A program made the position numbers and the translations under genes. Positions 51,690-62,139 of a stretch of DNA of 64,000 nt are shown one piece after another (position 1 is the first letter of the stretch; each line of letters begins with the position of its first letter). The stretch comes from Fasciola hepatica (taxonomy: Eukaryota; Platyhelminthes; Trematoda; Plagiorchiida; Fasciolidae), in the NCBI GenBank assembly GCA_948099385.1, contig CANUEZ040000159.1, positions 7,148,501 to 7,212,500 of the forward strand, in the 5' to 3' direction. The notes beneath the pieces were generated by a model. That model did not search any database. It was not told the DNA's origin and saw only the letters and a list, made by a program, of their open reading frames with translations.

Positions 51690-51926
51690 TTGATGAAAGA
51701 ATCTATCTTCTACATGGCACCCATTGCTTACCCCGACTCTTTCGCTCCTCCCGCAATAGGACCAGACACTTCGGACATGGCTGTTGGGGCAGCGTTGAAG
51801 CAATTAGTCGATAGCACTAGGCGAACAATAGCTTTCTTTCCCAACCGTTTGGAACCTTACGAATCCAAGCAGTGCACATTGAGCGGAGAAATACCTGCAT
51901 TTTGTTCGGGCATCCGACATTTCTGA
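51690..51926 (+). pseudogene. Gypsy RNase H fragment
   Basis: The frame reads DTSDMAVGAALKQLVDSTRR, equivalent to the VDASDxAVGAVLQQ start of gypsy RNase H, followed by IAFFPNRLEPYESKQCTLSGE (normally IAFFSRRLQPAETRYSTFGRE) and FCSGIRHF (normally YLAVKHFRHF). The catalytic DAS-type aspartate region and the E of the GE motif are recognisable. The frame stops at 51926, but homologous sequence carries on briefly to about 51,960 and then ends. Confidence 0.8.
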
Positions 51927-52099
51927 CACATAATCGAGGGACGAACGGCACTGGCGGAAGAAAAGCCCCGGGGTGATTTGGAGAACCGGACAAAGACTAC
52001 ATGTTGGTTTTGCATGCTGATGACAGATGTGGCTATTGAGGATATTCGGTTAAGCCGGCGAGTTCTAACATGGAAATTATGCCTGGGTACGGACGGGGA

Positions 52100-53476
52100 T
52101 GATGGGTATTGACGTGGTGTATGAGAAGGAAAGAGAACGGAGGCTTGAAAATAGGATATATAGTGGGGTTATAATAATGTTTTCAGTGATCTGTGTGGTG
52201 TAACGGTGGTAAAAGCAGATACATGACGTGCAGTGAGTGAGGAAGACCGTGGTAGGGAAGTGAATATTTCTGGGCGTGGGCGGAGTGAGTGAGTAGGGAG
52301 ATAATGAAATCGTACAGCGTGAGTCACGTGATTAGAAACCGTAGGGGTGGGGAAGAAATGAGTAGGTTTGCATGCTGTGACAGCCCCACTAAGATGGTTA
52401 GCGATAAGGGCAATGACAATAAAGATAGGTCATCATACGATGGCAGAACAAAGAAGGTAGGAGCACTCGAGCCATCGCCTGCTGTATTTGATTCGGGAGT
52501 CCGAGGGGAGTTGGAGCACGCTATCCGCAACCGGTGCTAATGGGTGAAACTGACCGCAAGCTTGCCACCTAACCTGGGAAAAGCTTCATAAAGTGACCGA
52601 CGGAAAAGTGATTCAGCGGCCCCAACGAGCCCTACACTGCTACGGATGGCGTGCGCATCCGATGTAGGCCGGCCAAAGTAGTGGACCTGATCGCGCCATG
52701 CACAGTTCAGATTGACAATAGTGATACTAGATAATTATTCGAGGGGGCATAGTAACCCCGACAATGGCATGTAGTCCGTGACCTGCTGGCCAGGTTGCAA
52801 GAGGCCTCGAGGAACGGAACCAATAAGAACAGAGACTGGTGGACGACCGTGCGGCACTGTTACCCAGATGCGCCTGACCAGTAGAGTGTCTGAAGTGTTT
52901 GACGGCCTTTGAGGTTGAATGAAAAAGGAAACCCTTTGGGCCTGGGTGGGCCTCAGCTGGGGAATAACGGTTACCGGAGAAGAAAACCGAAAAATAAACC
53001 AAGGGCTTGCCCCTGCCGTGGGTCCCTGTAACAAGTTGGGAGACAGCTGGAAAAGTAAATGACCATAACCTGTTGGATTCCCCTGGGTACACACAGTGGG
53101 CAACTGTGATAAGCTATCGCACCGAGGGTAGGGGATAAACTGGCAGCTGATCAGGGGTAGCAACGGCTATAGTTCGAGGTAATAAGGAGATGGAATGGGC
53201 TGGGTACGGGACATGGTATTGGCTCCTGGAGCATAGATAGCAAGGTTACAGGGTGAGGCCTCTTCCGAAGGCCAGGTAGGTGGAGACGCTCAACAGTTAG
53301 CAATATAGCATTGCTGACACTTAAGTCGGAAGGAATGGTGCTCCGAATAGCGTACTGCTAAGAGGCAGCACTTACACTGAGGGGAAGCTCGTCCTGGATT
53401 TTGGAATAAGCCGACAGGAGGAATCGAGACCTCAAATAGGGATCAGATAGAGGCACGGGGAGAAAAAGCACACACC
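52100..53476. other. Purine-rich stretch, no assignable domain
   Basis: The minus-strand frames at 52727-53092 and 52735-53163 overlap each other and are Pro/Ser-rich, like LINE leader sequence, but show no motif that fixes their identity. The plus-strand frame 52289-52540 also lacks recognisable motifs. The segment probably belongs to the decayed LINE cluster. Confidence 0.35.
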
Positions 53477-53529
53477 GTGACGAAGAGGGCAGAAGCAAGG
53501 ATCAGTGAATGGGACAAAGTAGGAAGTTT

Positions 53530-53720
53530 ATGCTTGGTTAATGACTGTATATTTCGGATGAGCCCTAAGCGTGCTAGGGTGCAGGATCAGATGGTTCGAG
53601 TGAAGTCAGGATCGGAATTTTCAAAAGGGTACAACGTGTTTGCACAGATTATTAAGAAGAGTGGTCAAGTGGACCAAGACGATGATAATGCCCGGCAAAT
53701 GTTTAGTTCACGGTCAAATG
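53530..53720 (-). repeat. Diverged duplicate of the segment at ~54,850-55,080
   Basis: Both segments share an ordered set of matches: TATTTC followed by GAT-A-CCC, a GCGTGCT-A core, CA-GATCA-A-GGT, CGGAATT or CCGAATT, and GCCCGGCAAAT (53,689-53,699 and about 54,999-55,009). The spacing is similar and identity overall is roughly two thirds. They are likely the 3' regions of two related LINE copies on the minus strand. Confidence 0.5.
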
Positions 53721-54813
53721 GCCGGTTTGGTTGGTGGTGGTTGGAGTCAGTTTTAAAGGAGGAGTATATGCATAAATAGCACTGTAAATAATCAAGACAC
53801 TTGAAATTCCAGCAAAAACAAGGGATATTTGTTAAAAGAAGAGCTTACCAGGGGAAATTCAAAGAGCCGTTTGCACACCGCAGGGTGTGAAAAGTATATG
53901 GAGAGAAAACTCGGCGACGTAAAAGAATGGATACTCCGGGATGAAATGCCATGGAGAAACTGCAAGTAAAGTGGTAAACGTTTGACGGTGAGAAGCCAAC
54001 GGAGTCAATCACAAGGAAAGAGGACAACAAATCGGCTGAATAGAGGGGGATTTCAGGGGCGGAGATAGGAGGAATAGCCAGAGGAAAGCTGTTGAGTGAT
54101 CAACAAATTAATTACATCCATATAGGTATGTCACAAAGTATCAGCAAGGAGATGGAATCACAGCAGTGAATCAAGTTGGCGTGCATTTTATGGCGATTGC
54201 AGAGGCAAACAGCTTGTAGAAGCCATAATAGTGTAGAGAGTAGATAAGTGGCCTGATGACCGTTGTGATACGGGGATTACATTATAACGATAAGGAGACG
54301 ATTACGGGACCATTCAGTCCGATACGAAAATCAGGAACGGTAGGTGGGATTCAGAATAATAAAAAACGGTCGACATAGGTAGCAGTAGAAATTGGTGGAT
54401 GAATACTGGTGGGGTCGGTTGTATAGTGAACGAGCGACACCTCTGGAGGTATAGGGAGACCACCAAAGTGGTGATAAAGGAAAGGCCGGAAGAAAACAGG
54501 GTCAGGCAAATTGCTTGCCTATATTGGGTTTGTAGGGAGGCACCGTGTGAAAGAGGAAGATAAACCAATATTGGGTGAGCACAGCTACGGCGATTACAAA
54601 GGCCAATAGTTCGCTGAAGAGCCGACAGAGTGAATGGCAGGTAAGTGCGAAGCAGTTAGTGAACATTGTATCACGCGTACTGTGCAACAATGACGGGCAA
54701 ATAGAGCTGCGTGACGGGCGGCTGAGAAGGTGGGGGTGTAACAACACCTACAGCATTAAATAATTCAAGCGTCGGGGATAGTGTTAGAAATGGGTGCTGG
54801 TTACTCACGGAGT

Positions 54814-54850
54814 TATATATATATATACTGGTAATGGTAATAATGATAAT
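54814..54850 (-). repeat. (TA)7 microsatellite with ATT-rich tail, possible LINE 3' end
   Basis: A (TA)7 run at 54814-54827 is followed by GGTAATGGTAATAATGATAA. Read on the minus strand, this is an ATT-rich tract followed by the dinucleotide run, resembling the short tandem tails at the 3' ends of CR1-like LINEs. Related sequence starts just to its right. Confidence 0.45.
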
Positions 54851-55298
54851 GGTTTATTTCAGATAACCCCGAGGCGTGCTGCAACGCAAGATCAAACGGT
54901 ACAATTGGACGTAGAGTCCGAATTCCGAGGGGATGATTCAGGTATGTACACTCGATGTTGCACAGGAAAAAGTATTTAAGTTACTCTTTAAGACGGCGCC
55001 CGGCAAATTTGAACTCAAGGTCGGGAGGCCAACCCGGTCAAGTCAGGGTGGAGCAGGTCGGAGGTAGTAGACTCTTCCTGAAATAGTACAAAAAGAGGGG
55101 CTATGCAACGACGGAGTCAAACAGAATTAACGAAATTTTTGTTCACCTTGAGGAAAAAGAAGTTTTCAAGTGAGACATGAACCAGCTATAGCTCTCCGCG
55201 GAGTATGGCACGGCTTTAGATTGGAAATGAGACGATCAAAGGGATGAATTAGTGGACAAAGAACAAGAGAAATCTTTCGAAGATTACCCTTGTAACGT

Positions 55299-55562
55299 TC
55301 AGTGACCGGATATCGGCTGGGCCAGCCAAATACCCAGTGAAGAACTCATTTGTGGAGAGACATTGCCTAGGTGATGGTGGAAGAAGTGGCCGGATGTAAA
55401 CATGTGATCTTTGCGCACATTGTTTATTTTCAGGAAGGTGGAGTGTGATGCACCAAAATGGAAATGGGAGCTGGGCGACAAATCAACTTGCGGAGCGTAG
55501 CCATGATAGTCGCAGATACACGGTTTGCAAAGTAGATGAGTATGCAGATGACACGTAAGCAT
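55299..55562 (-). pseudogene. Possible LINE RT fragment after the active site
   Basis: The 87-codon minus-strand frame contains HFGASHSTFLKINNV and further on a HLGNVSPQMSSSLG stretch. These loosely match the region after the RT active site in CR1-like elements (LHFGxxNPxxxYxxN... DLGVxVSxxL). The YADD box itself is not seen in this frame. The position, between endonuclease and tail, is the expected one. The assignment rests on weak pattern similarity only. Confidence 0.35.
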
Positions 55563-56149
55563 TTACGTAATGATTATCGTTATCTAAGGGCTGAACAGAC
55601 CAGCTTAAATAAAAAAGCAGGTTGAGCCCCATACGGCGAATCCGCAGCGGGTCGGTTTGTAGAGGCTAACAGAATTTGGCGATGTGCAAAGGCTACGGAT
55701 ATACCCAAGAACCTTTTGGTGGAGAAACAACGGAGGTTTTTAAAGGGTATAAGAAAGGAACGCGGCCATCGAGGGGAAGCATTTGGGCAGTATTCCAAGG
55801 GTTTTCTTACAGGTGAGAGATACAAAGAAAGGCCACAGGTTGGTGGTAAGAAAAATCCGTGAATCGGGCCTAGAGCTAGCCGAGCCTTGGCCATTTAAAA
55901 GGGCTCCCGTTACGGTAAGTTAGAATATCGGGAACACGGCATGCCAAGGTCAGAAACGGCGGGGTGGACAGGGCTGAAAAGATCTTCCATAATGGTTTGA
56001 CCAGGCGGTGTGGCTTGCTTGTAGGGAATTGGGGGGCTTTATCCCCCGACGAGAATTTCACGAAACAAGGCAGTGCAAATACCAGGGGTAAGAAAGAAGT
56101 CGTCTCCATTTTGGGAGAGTATTACATCTGGTACGAGTGGCCAGTTGTA

Positions 56150-57010
56150 TGAACGGTAAAAGTGAGGACAGGGTGTTTTTTGGATTGGGACTGCAAAGGC
56201 AGCTAAATTCAAGCAAATTATACGGTGGCCACTACCAGGGAGTAAGTCAGTGACTGCGTCGGTGATAACAGAATTAAAGACGAAGAATACTAGGTCCACG
56301 TAGTTGTTCCCCAGTGTGGGGAGGAAATATGTTGGCTCCTCTCCTCGAGATGGGGACAGAAAAGGAAGGTGAAAGAAGTGGGATGGCTCATATGAGAATC
56401 AGCAGAAATGAAGACGGCTGAAGCCATCTGCAACAATTTTCACACTGAAAGGGTAGACAAGGGCAGCTCTAAAATCATCCAGTACAGAGTCTTTCTGGGG
56501 GGGGTCCGAAGCCGGAGGAAGTAGAAGCAGCTAGAGAGGAGGTTTTCGTGTGGGAATGAATAGATAACCGTAGTGGATCTTCAATAAAGACAAGAGGTTG
56601 TTGGTCAATAAAGCGAGCGCAGATAGTGCTTTCGACAGGGACAAGGCACCCCTCACCGTGCGTAATCCGGCAAGCGCTGCAGAAGCAATGATATCCATCT
56701 TTGCGAACAGGTCATAATGAGGTGTCTTGGGTGAGCCTTGGTTCAGTTACTAGTAATGTGGCGAGACTTGAGGTGTGCTAAGGATCGCAGATGCGATATT
56801 TTCCCAATCAGTGATCGAGCTATGATAAGAACAGGTAGAAACGAGTTCGGAGCCCAGGTGCTCGACTTACTAACGTCAGGTGATGGACAGCTGGTATTGC
56901 TATGGATATGGGCATTTGATCTGGTCAGGGATGGGGCCACGTCAAAAGTGGTAGAGGGGACGACTTTGAGAGGGTGACGATGAATGATCGAAGCGTTAGA
57001 AGGATTCCTT
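56150..57010 (-). pseudogene. CR1-like LINE endonuclease domain, copy A
   Basis: On the minus strand LPVLIIARSLIGKISHLRSL (about 56,785-56,845) matches the conserved start of the LINE endonuclease (N-ARSL-NK...L). A stop interrupts the TETWL-type motif. TPHYDLFAKMDGYHCFCSA (about 56,670-56,730) matches the xxDGY block, and CLVPVESTI (about 56,620-56,650) the following strand. LGNNYVDLVF (about 56,280-56,310) and LLPGSGHR (about 56,220-56,245) match the LDLVF and GSDH motifs near the end of the domain. The catalytic glutamate is lost to the stop, and GSDH reads GSGH, so the enzyme would be dead. Confidence 0.75.
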
Positions 57011-57076
57011 GACAGTCTTTGTTGGTGATGAAAAGTCGGGCCTGCAAAGATTCTGAAGACGTTGAACACAGGCTGG

Positions 57077-57741
57077 CTAGCCATAGGACCGGGAGTTTGG
57101 TGGGCACCGGTCCAGAAAGTAGTGTTTGTTGGCGGCGGAAAACGTACCCGTTGGGCAGTACCAGTATAGAAGGGTAGGAGGGCTTAGTGGTGAAGGTGTG
57201 TGAGTAACACTGGAATAGTGAGGGTTGGGGTTAGAACAGGGATGGCCAGTTGCCATAAAGGCCGGAAGCTCATGAGGGTTTAGGAACCTCTGCGTGGAAA
57301 AGGGAGATAATGGGAGTGGAAGAGCACGATTCAGGTCCGCATCTGGAACTGTTGGTAGGACGCTCATGCGTAGTTAAAGATATGGCGAGAAATGGGAGGA
57401 GAGGGCTGGGGCGAGCAACTGGGTCGTACTGGGACGGCATTGCTGAGGCTAGGGTCGGGTGGAGAGGAGATATATGTTGAAGATTTAGATGGATGGTTTT
57501 GACGCTGCACTTTGTCTGAAGAGGAGCAAAAATAAGGAGGTGATAAGGGGAAATTGAAGGGGTTGGTGGCACGGGATTGGCTGAGAAGGCTGTCTAGGCA
57601 ATCATGTTCGGAGGCGTCAAATGGAATTGGAGGATAGGGTAACTGCTTGGTTCCCACGAGGACGGAGAGTAGGATTTCGAGGGAACTCAGCGGGGAGCGA
57701 AGGGTAATGATCTGGATGAATCGCCGGAGAGGCCTCGACAC
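57077..57741 (-). pseudogene. CR1-like LINE leader region, copy A
   Basis: Overlapping minus-strand frames (57364-57741, 57270-57572, 57077-57367) are rich in Pro, Ser and Thr and run directly into the endonuclease, as the leader of a CR1-type ORF does. ANKHYFLDRCPPN, at the left end, has a counterpart, NNHIFLDSNPPN, in the second LINE copy near 62,690, so both derive from one family. No zinc finger or other domain is visible. Confidence 0.55.
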
Positions 57742-57828
57742 TCTAGATCAAACCAGCGTTGACGGTTTTTTAAAGGAGTTAAGGTACCCACCCATAGCAG
57801 TAACCCTCTCAAGCAACGGTACGGAAGG

Positions 57829-58293
57829 GTGCCCTCCACTGCTCACGTCGGCCTCGAATCTGCCTCACCTGCCTATTCCAAACCATGCCATCTTACCAAG
57901 GTTCTTGTTGGTTCCATCATGTTTTCAGACCAGCCAACGGAAAGGGCAGACAGCCGTGTTCGTACATGGGGGAAATGTCCCTGCCAGCGAGACAAATTGG
58001 CCGTACTCACCAACCATCAGTCTCAGGTTAATCGTTTGCTTTGCGCTCATAATTCGTGCACCAAGGCTAGGTTACTAGTTGATACTGGGGCCCAGGTTTC
58101 TTTCTTGTCGATCAGTAAAGACGAGCTAAGAGCTTTTTTGCATTGGCTGTCAGCAGCGAGTGGTTCATCCATTCCTACCTACGGCCGAGACTGCTTACGG
58201 TCGATCTCGGACTACGACGACGGTGTCAGCGGACGTCCATTCTTGCCGACGTTCCCACGGCAAAATAGCAAGCGATTTTCTGCAGCACTATGA
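57829..58293 (+). pseudogene. Gypsy protease fragment, remnant 2
   Basis: The 154-codon frame carries ARLLVDTGAQVSFLS, the retropepsin active-site strand with the catalytic aspartate of DTG intact, at about 58,067-58,111. After a frameshift, SDFLQHYESFVGSHRLRLI (about 58,270-58,330, normally GADFL-H--LLVD---RRLI) marks the end of the protease. Upstream codons probably derive from the gag-pol linker; a CPCQRDK segment is the only zinc-knuckle-like trace and is not convincing. Confidence 0.75.
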
Positions 58294-58499
58294 ATCATTT
58301 GTTGGTTCACATAGGCTGCGGCTTATCGGTCCTTCGTCGGACACTCAATTTATGGATCTCGCTGCTCAAAAAGATGTACATCGAATCACAGACTTATTTC
58401 CTAACATTCCTCACGATTTTCAGCCTTTGTTTATCAAATTTCCCGTTTTTGCTGAATCATTTGAAGAGATAGATGCAGTGACTGATCTTGTGGTGCTCT

Positions 58500-59215
58500 A
58501 CGTGTTTTACTAACGGACCACCGGTCCGGCATGACCTCGCCGACCGGCACTGGACGAGCCGGCTTTCGCCGAAGGTGAGTTTGACGGTTTACTTTTTAAA
58601 GGTATCTTTTGCCCTTCTCACAGTCCATGGGCCTCCCCTCTACAAATGGTTCCTAAAAGATGGCACTGGCCGGTGACCTTGTGGATACTATAGCGCGATA
58701 AACTCGGTTACCATTTATGACAACTATCCGCTACTCTACATATACTGCTTCGCGGCATCGCCTCACGGCACGGCTGCCGTTTCTAAGATCGATTAGGCAC
58801 GAGCTTATCACCAGACTTCAGTCGCTACTGAAGATCTCGAGACAACCTCTGTCACGGCTTTTTTTGGTTTGTTTGAGTTCCTACGTATACCTTTCGGCTT
58901 GAGAAATGCTGCCCAGATATTCCAGAGGTTTATCGATGCCATTAAACGAGATTGGGAATTTATTATTGATGGCTTGCTGATCGCACCGTCGAGTGTAGAT
59001 GAATATTTCCAACATCTGGGGCTACTATCTCAAAGTTTGTCCGAACACCGAGCAGAAGTCAGTCCCGGTGAATGTGAACTTGGCAAACCGGAACTTGTGT
59101 TTCTTGTGCCTAAAATCACTCGAGAGGACATTGCGCCTTGCGAGGATGAAGTTCGTGCTATGCTGGATTGCGCCGTGCCGTCCTCGATCAAGGAGCTAAA
59201 GGCATTTTTGGGGTA
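58500..59215 (+). pseudogene. Gypsy reverse transcriptase, remnant 2, active site broken
   Basis: RT motifs appear in order over several frames: PWASPLQMVPK (about 58,626-58,660), INSVTIYDNYPLLYI (about 58,698-58,744), AVSKID followed by a stop and ARAYHQ (about 58,773-58,820), then a clean frame from 58869 with FEFLRIPFGLRNAAQIFQRF, IIDGLLIAPSSVDEY, CELGKPELVFL and SIKELKAFLG. The metal-binding motif normally read as YIDD appears as IIDG, so the second aspartate is lost, and a few residues before it are deleted. The order, spacing and motifs leave little doubt about the family; the enzyme would be inactive. Confidence 0.88.
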
Positions 59216-59255
59216 AGTTAACTTTTGTCTTCTCACACCCCATGCCGCTGAGGTT

Positions 59256-59760
59256 TTGCCACCGTCAACTGACCTACTTCGGGGCAATCAACATAAGTTG
59301 TTGTTTAGGGACGTCGCACGAATAGAGTTCTCGGGGAATAAAGCCATATTAGCTCAGGCCACGCTTCTTATGCACCCATTTCCGTCCGCCAAGCCTAGCA
59401 TAGCGGGGAGGGGAGCATCCGACTTTGCCATTGGAGCTGTCGCGTATCAGTCTACTTCTAGGATTTGGCAACCATCAAAAGTTTGCTCTCTGCCCCTCAA
59501 TCGCATGGAAACGAAGTATAGTGATTTCGGTCCCAAAATTCCGGCTGCGTATAGTGCCGTCGACCACTTTCGTCACAAAGTCTAAGGTCGATATTGTATC
59601 CCCTATACCAACCACATGCCTCTGACGTTTGCATTACATCCCCACGAGAAATCAGACATTTGTATCATATTTCTCAGTTCACGGCTGACCTACGGCATGT
59701 CGAAGGTGAGTCAAACAGCTTTGCAGATGCGTTCCCGCTTACTCAACTTATCGTTATTAA
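59256..59760 (+). pseudogene. Gypsy RNase H, remnant 2
   Basis: The frame from 59256 contains KAILAQATLLMHPFPSAKPS, then RGASDFAIGAVAYQSTSR (normally VDASDxAIGAVLQQ, with the catalytic aspartate replaced by glycine), LNRMETKYSDFGPKIPAAYS and DHFRH. After a frame change, SPREIRHLYHISQFTADLRH and VEGESNSFADAFP (59,642-59,739) match the TPREIRHLDYISQFTxDxRHVxGxxNxVADALSR end of the domain. Several key residues are altered, so it is non-functional. Confidence 0.85.
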
Positions 59761-60109
59761 ATTTCCAGTTTTAGGCGCCTCTAACATGGCTGCAGCACAG
59801 GCACAGGATACCTCATGTATGGAAGCTGCTCAGTCACCGTTGATACAGTATCAGCCTTTACCCCTGGCCACCAGTGCTGAAACTACACTCTGAGACATGT
59901 CTATCGGCCTGCCTCGTCCAGTCGTACCTTCTTCATATTGGCCTCTCGTGTTCGATACCCACATGGACTTTTGCATCCAGGCTTCGCAGCCAGTCCGCAA
60001 CCAGTAGCAACGCCATACGTCTAGAGATCCATGGATAATGATGTTCGTATGCAGGCAAAATTGTGTTTACTGTGTCAATGATCCAAAGTACATAGGTTAA
60101 AGGCTTCAT

Positions 60110-60660
60110 CTATCGGTACCTTTGTTGCGCCTGATGCTCGCTTCAATCATATTCACGTAGGCATTGCAGGTCCATTGACCCCATCACCCGAGTATGCCTA
60201 TATAATGCCGCGCATCGATGAATTTGTCAGGTGACCTGGAGTTATTCCTAGTTCTACTGTCGCGGCCGAATCAGTGGCTTGCTAACTGATAGAACGACGG
60301 ATATCCTTATACGGTTGTCCTTCGACAGTCCCTACTGACTGAGGACAACAACTTGGATCCGACTTGTCCGCTTCATTGACTCACAAGCTGGGTACTGAAA
60401 GCATTCCCTCGACCGCGTACCATCTGGCATCGAGTGGCTTAGCCAAACGTTTCTTTCGTAAACTAAAAGCGGCCCTTAATGAACACGAGATCCCCGACCG
60501 GTACGAAACGCTACCACTAGTTGTGCTTCGTATCGGTAGTCGCTCAAGGGCAGGTGTCCCATGTTCCGCCGCAGAACCTGTCTACCGCACGGCAGTACGA
60601 CTGCCCCAGGCATTCTTCACAATACGAAGTACATGTTCATTCGCCGTATAGACTTGCCTT
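60110..60660 (+). pseudogene. Gypsy integrase, remnant 2, catalytic Glu replaced
   Basis: Frames over 60,110-60,660 follow the gypsy integrase core. A GTFVAPDARFNHIHVGIAGP segment (about 60,116-60,175) matches xFxxPDARFxHIHVDIVGPL, with the first catalytic aspartate position (VDI) reading VGI. The frame from 60364 has SIPSTAYHLASSGLAKRFFR followed by KLKAAL, matching the AYHPxxNGxVERFHRxLKAAL block that holds the catalytic glutamate, which here is lysine (AKRF). LPLVVLRIG and SAAEPVYRT follow as in the family. Two of three acidic catalytic positions are thus lost. Confidence 0.8.
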
Positions 60661-61242
60661 CATTGCTGGTCTACGTACATGCAAAATCTCCCCCCGGCAG
60701 AGACTCGAATGCGGTGGCAACGGGTTTTCTTTCCGGCCGAACTCGAATGACGTTCGCATGTATTCATTCGTGTTAATTTCGTATGCAGGCCTTTACTGCA
60801 GCTTTAAGAAGGTCCATTTCACATGATTTCCGGTCACAGTAAGACCCTCAAGGTTGCCTGGCTCGGTCACGTCGATATTTTCAGCGTCAATCGTCTTATA
60901 GCCGCGTACTTTGACGATGGCGTGTCGCCCTATGACATGAGATTCGGTGTTAATCCCGAACCACCCGCTGATGACGCTTCCGTGTCATTTCAAGGTCTAA
61001 AGTTAACATTGCCTGCCACGACTTCCAATGATACTATCAGCTCACTTTCAAATCAGCAGCCCATTGGCTCTGCTACGTCTTCGAATGGGGTTGTGGTGTC
61101 ATGTTCAATTTGGCAGCGCACGCCTACAAACCCGTCCGTGAATGAGACTTCGGTCCCAAGCTCCGGCCGGAAATTCTTTTACGCAGGTCGTTTTTGCGAA
61201 AAGGTCAAACAAGATGGTAATCATTGCACTTCGCAGTATTAA
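60660..61242 (+). pseudogene. Gypsy pol C-terminal tail, remnant 2
   Basis: After the integrase core the frames give KYMFIRRIDLPSL (normally VFIRxDxxRxxLxPPY) and, from 60823, a segment with VDIFSVNRLIAAYFDD, matching the VSVDRLKPAxFD end of flatworm gypsy integrases. The rest of the 139-codon frame to 61242 is Ser/Thr-rich and has no recognised domain. Its start codon is not the start of a protein. Confidence 0.65.
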
Positions 61243-62139
61243 CTTTCTTGTTTATCGTTTCGACACAATTTACCATACATCATTATTTATAACTGTATGC
61301 GAGTGAACTCCATTGCGAATGCAACACCGGTTTTCCCCCTCCTTCTTTCCATGGTACCTCGCCTTATGCCACTTTTAGCTGGCCCCGCAAAATTCGGAGA
61401 ATTTTGGCAACAAAGTTTGCCTTCTGGTTCGGCCCTATCCCAACGGATCCTTGTCACTGACGAACCTACCAACCTGGCTCCCGGATATCATATTGGCTAA
61501 CAATTGCCCAAAGCTAGACATTATTGATGTGGCATATCTAGCTGACGATTCATGCACTCGATGTCATCGGCAACGAATCTGATTTACGCTGGACCATCAT
61601 TCTACAGTTTCTGCGTACCACGGATCGTGCCCATCAGCATCCTACAGCACAGCTACATTCATTTATTTTGCGTGCTTTCACGTGCACTGATATCGTTTAA
61701 ATGCGTTCACCTCTCTGACATTTTTCAAAAGCTTTGCAGGCTTCCCGGCGGATGTCTGCTGTAGTGACCTCGATCGCTCTGAAAATACGACCATTTTATG
61801 GGCACCGTTTTGGACTTATTCTCTGTACGACCTTTTCTGAAGTTTGTTATCGTTCTCACTGTTTTTTTTTGGGTGCGTACGTTTACCTGGACTGACTTCT
61901 TCGAGGTTTCTGTCGATCTCATCTTGAATCACTTTCGTTTTCAGTTTTTGCTGACTGTAGGCGCTCGCGGTTCGTTTTCGGCCCAGCCGTTGCGTTCTTT
62001 TTTATTCGGTTTACTTCCCGTATCGGTGCTGTTTTGTGTCACGGTATACGGATTACACATTTGAAGCTTTCAACCAACTTGCGTCTTCTCGATTCATCCG
62101 ATAGAGAGAATTATTTTTGTATTTCGCCGTGAGACCGGA
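61243..62139. other. Spacer after gypsy remnant, nothing assignable
   Basis: Short plus-strand frames (61297-61500, 61552-61764, 61798-62064) show no known motifs. The last is hydrophobic and Phe-rich because of T-rich DNA. This could include a decayed 3' LTR of the neighbouring gypsy copy, but no matching left LTR was found near 57,780. Confidence 0.4.

Larger units (their letters stand above)
49930..51960 (+). mobile_element. Ty3/gypsy retrotransposon remnant 1 (protease, RT start, RNase H)
   Basis: Plus-strand pieces of a gypsy pol gene appear in the normal order but several frames. A protease segment lies at about 50430-50620 (SLDTGAAADVIPNEA, then TIETYGLGPLTQF), the start of RT at about 50910-50985 (TQAELEHMMTLGTVRPAGDP), and RNase H at about 51735-51960 (TSDMAVGAALKQLVDS, RTIAFFPNRLEPYESK). 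The central RT, including its active site, is not recognisable. The homology ends near 51,960, where base composition also changes. No LTR was identified. It is a decayed and internally damaged copy. Confidence 0.8.
51961..57770 (-). mobile_element. Decayed CR1-like LINE cluster (minus strand)
   Basis: The plus strand here is strongly rich in G and A, because the minus strand carries C/T-rich decayed LINE coding sequence. From right to left it reads a Pro/Ser/Thr-rich leader (about 57,740-57,080), an endonuclease domain (about 57,010-56,150), a segment before RT (about 56,100-55,600, including DKAPQFPTSKPHRLV) and a possible post-active-site RT piece (55,300-55,560). Left of about 55,300 assignments are poor. 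Two related segments at about 53,530-53,720 and 54,850-55,080 look like duplicated 3' regions, so at least two truncated copies may be joined. Every frame is broken. The left limit is set by loss of gypsy homology and the right limit by the composition switch near 57,770. Confidence 0.6.
57780..61242 (+). mobile_element. Ty3/gypsy retrotransposon remnant 2 (protease-RT-RNase H-integrase)
   Basis: A nearly complete but decayed gypsy pol lies on the plus strand in the canonical order: protease (about 58,060-58,330), RT (about 58,500-59,215), RNase H (about 59,340-59,760), integrase (about 60,110-60,640) and a C-terminal segment to about 60,990. Many frameshifts and stops split it into short frames. 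Catalytic positions are damaged in at least three domains. No flanking LTRs could be identified by eye. The left edge lies close to the end of the minus-strand LINE at about 57,770. The family resembles the gypsy group of the first remnant, but the two retain different segments. Confidence 0.85.

Noticed and set aside
54252..54275. Second hammerhead candidate: CTGATGA followed by a CCGT...ACGG hairpin
   Set aside because: The hairpin is followed by GGATTAC with no GAAA box, and no matching stem I or cleavage triplet was found.
54814..54827. (TA)7 as a cruciform or origin element
   Set aside because: It is too short, and it sits next to ATT-rich sequence better explained as a LINE tail.
55528..55540. 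Plus-strand TATGCAGATGAC reading YADD, an RT active-site motif
   Set aside because: No RT motifs surround it on the plus strand and a stop follows almost at once. The recognisable LINE coding here is on the minus strand.
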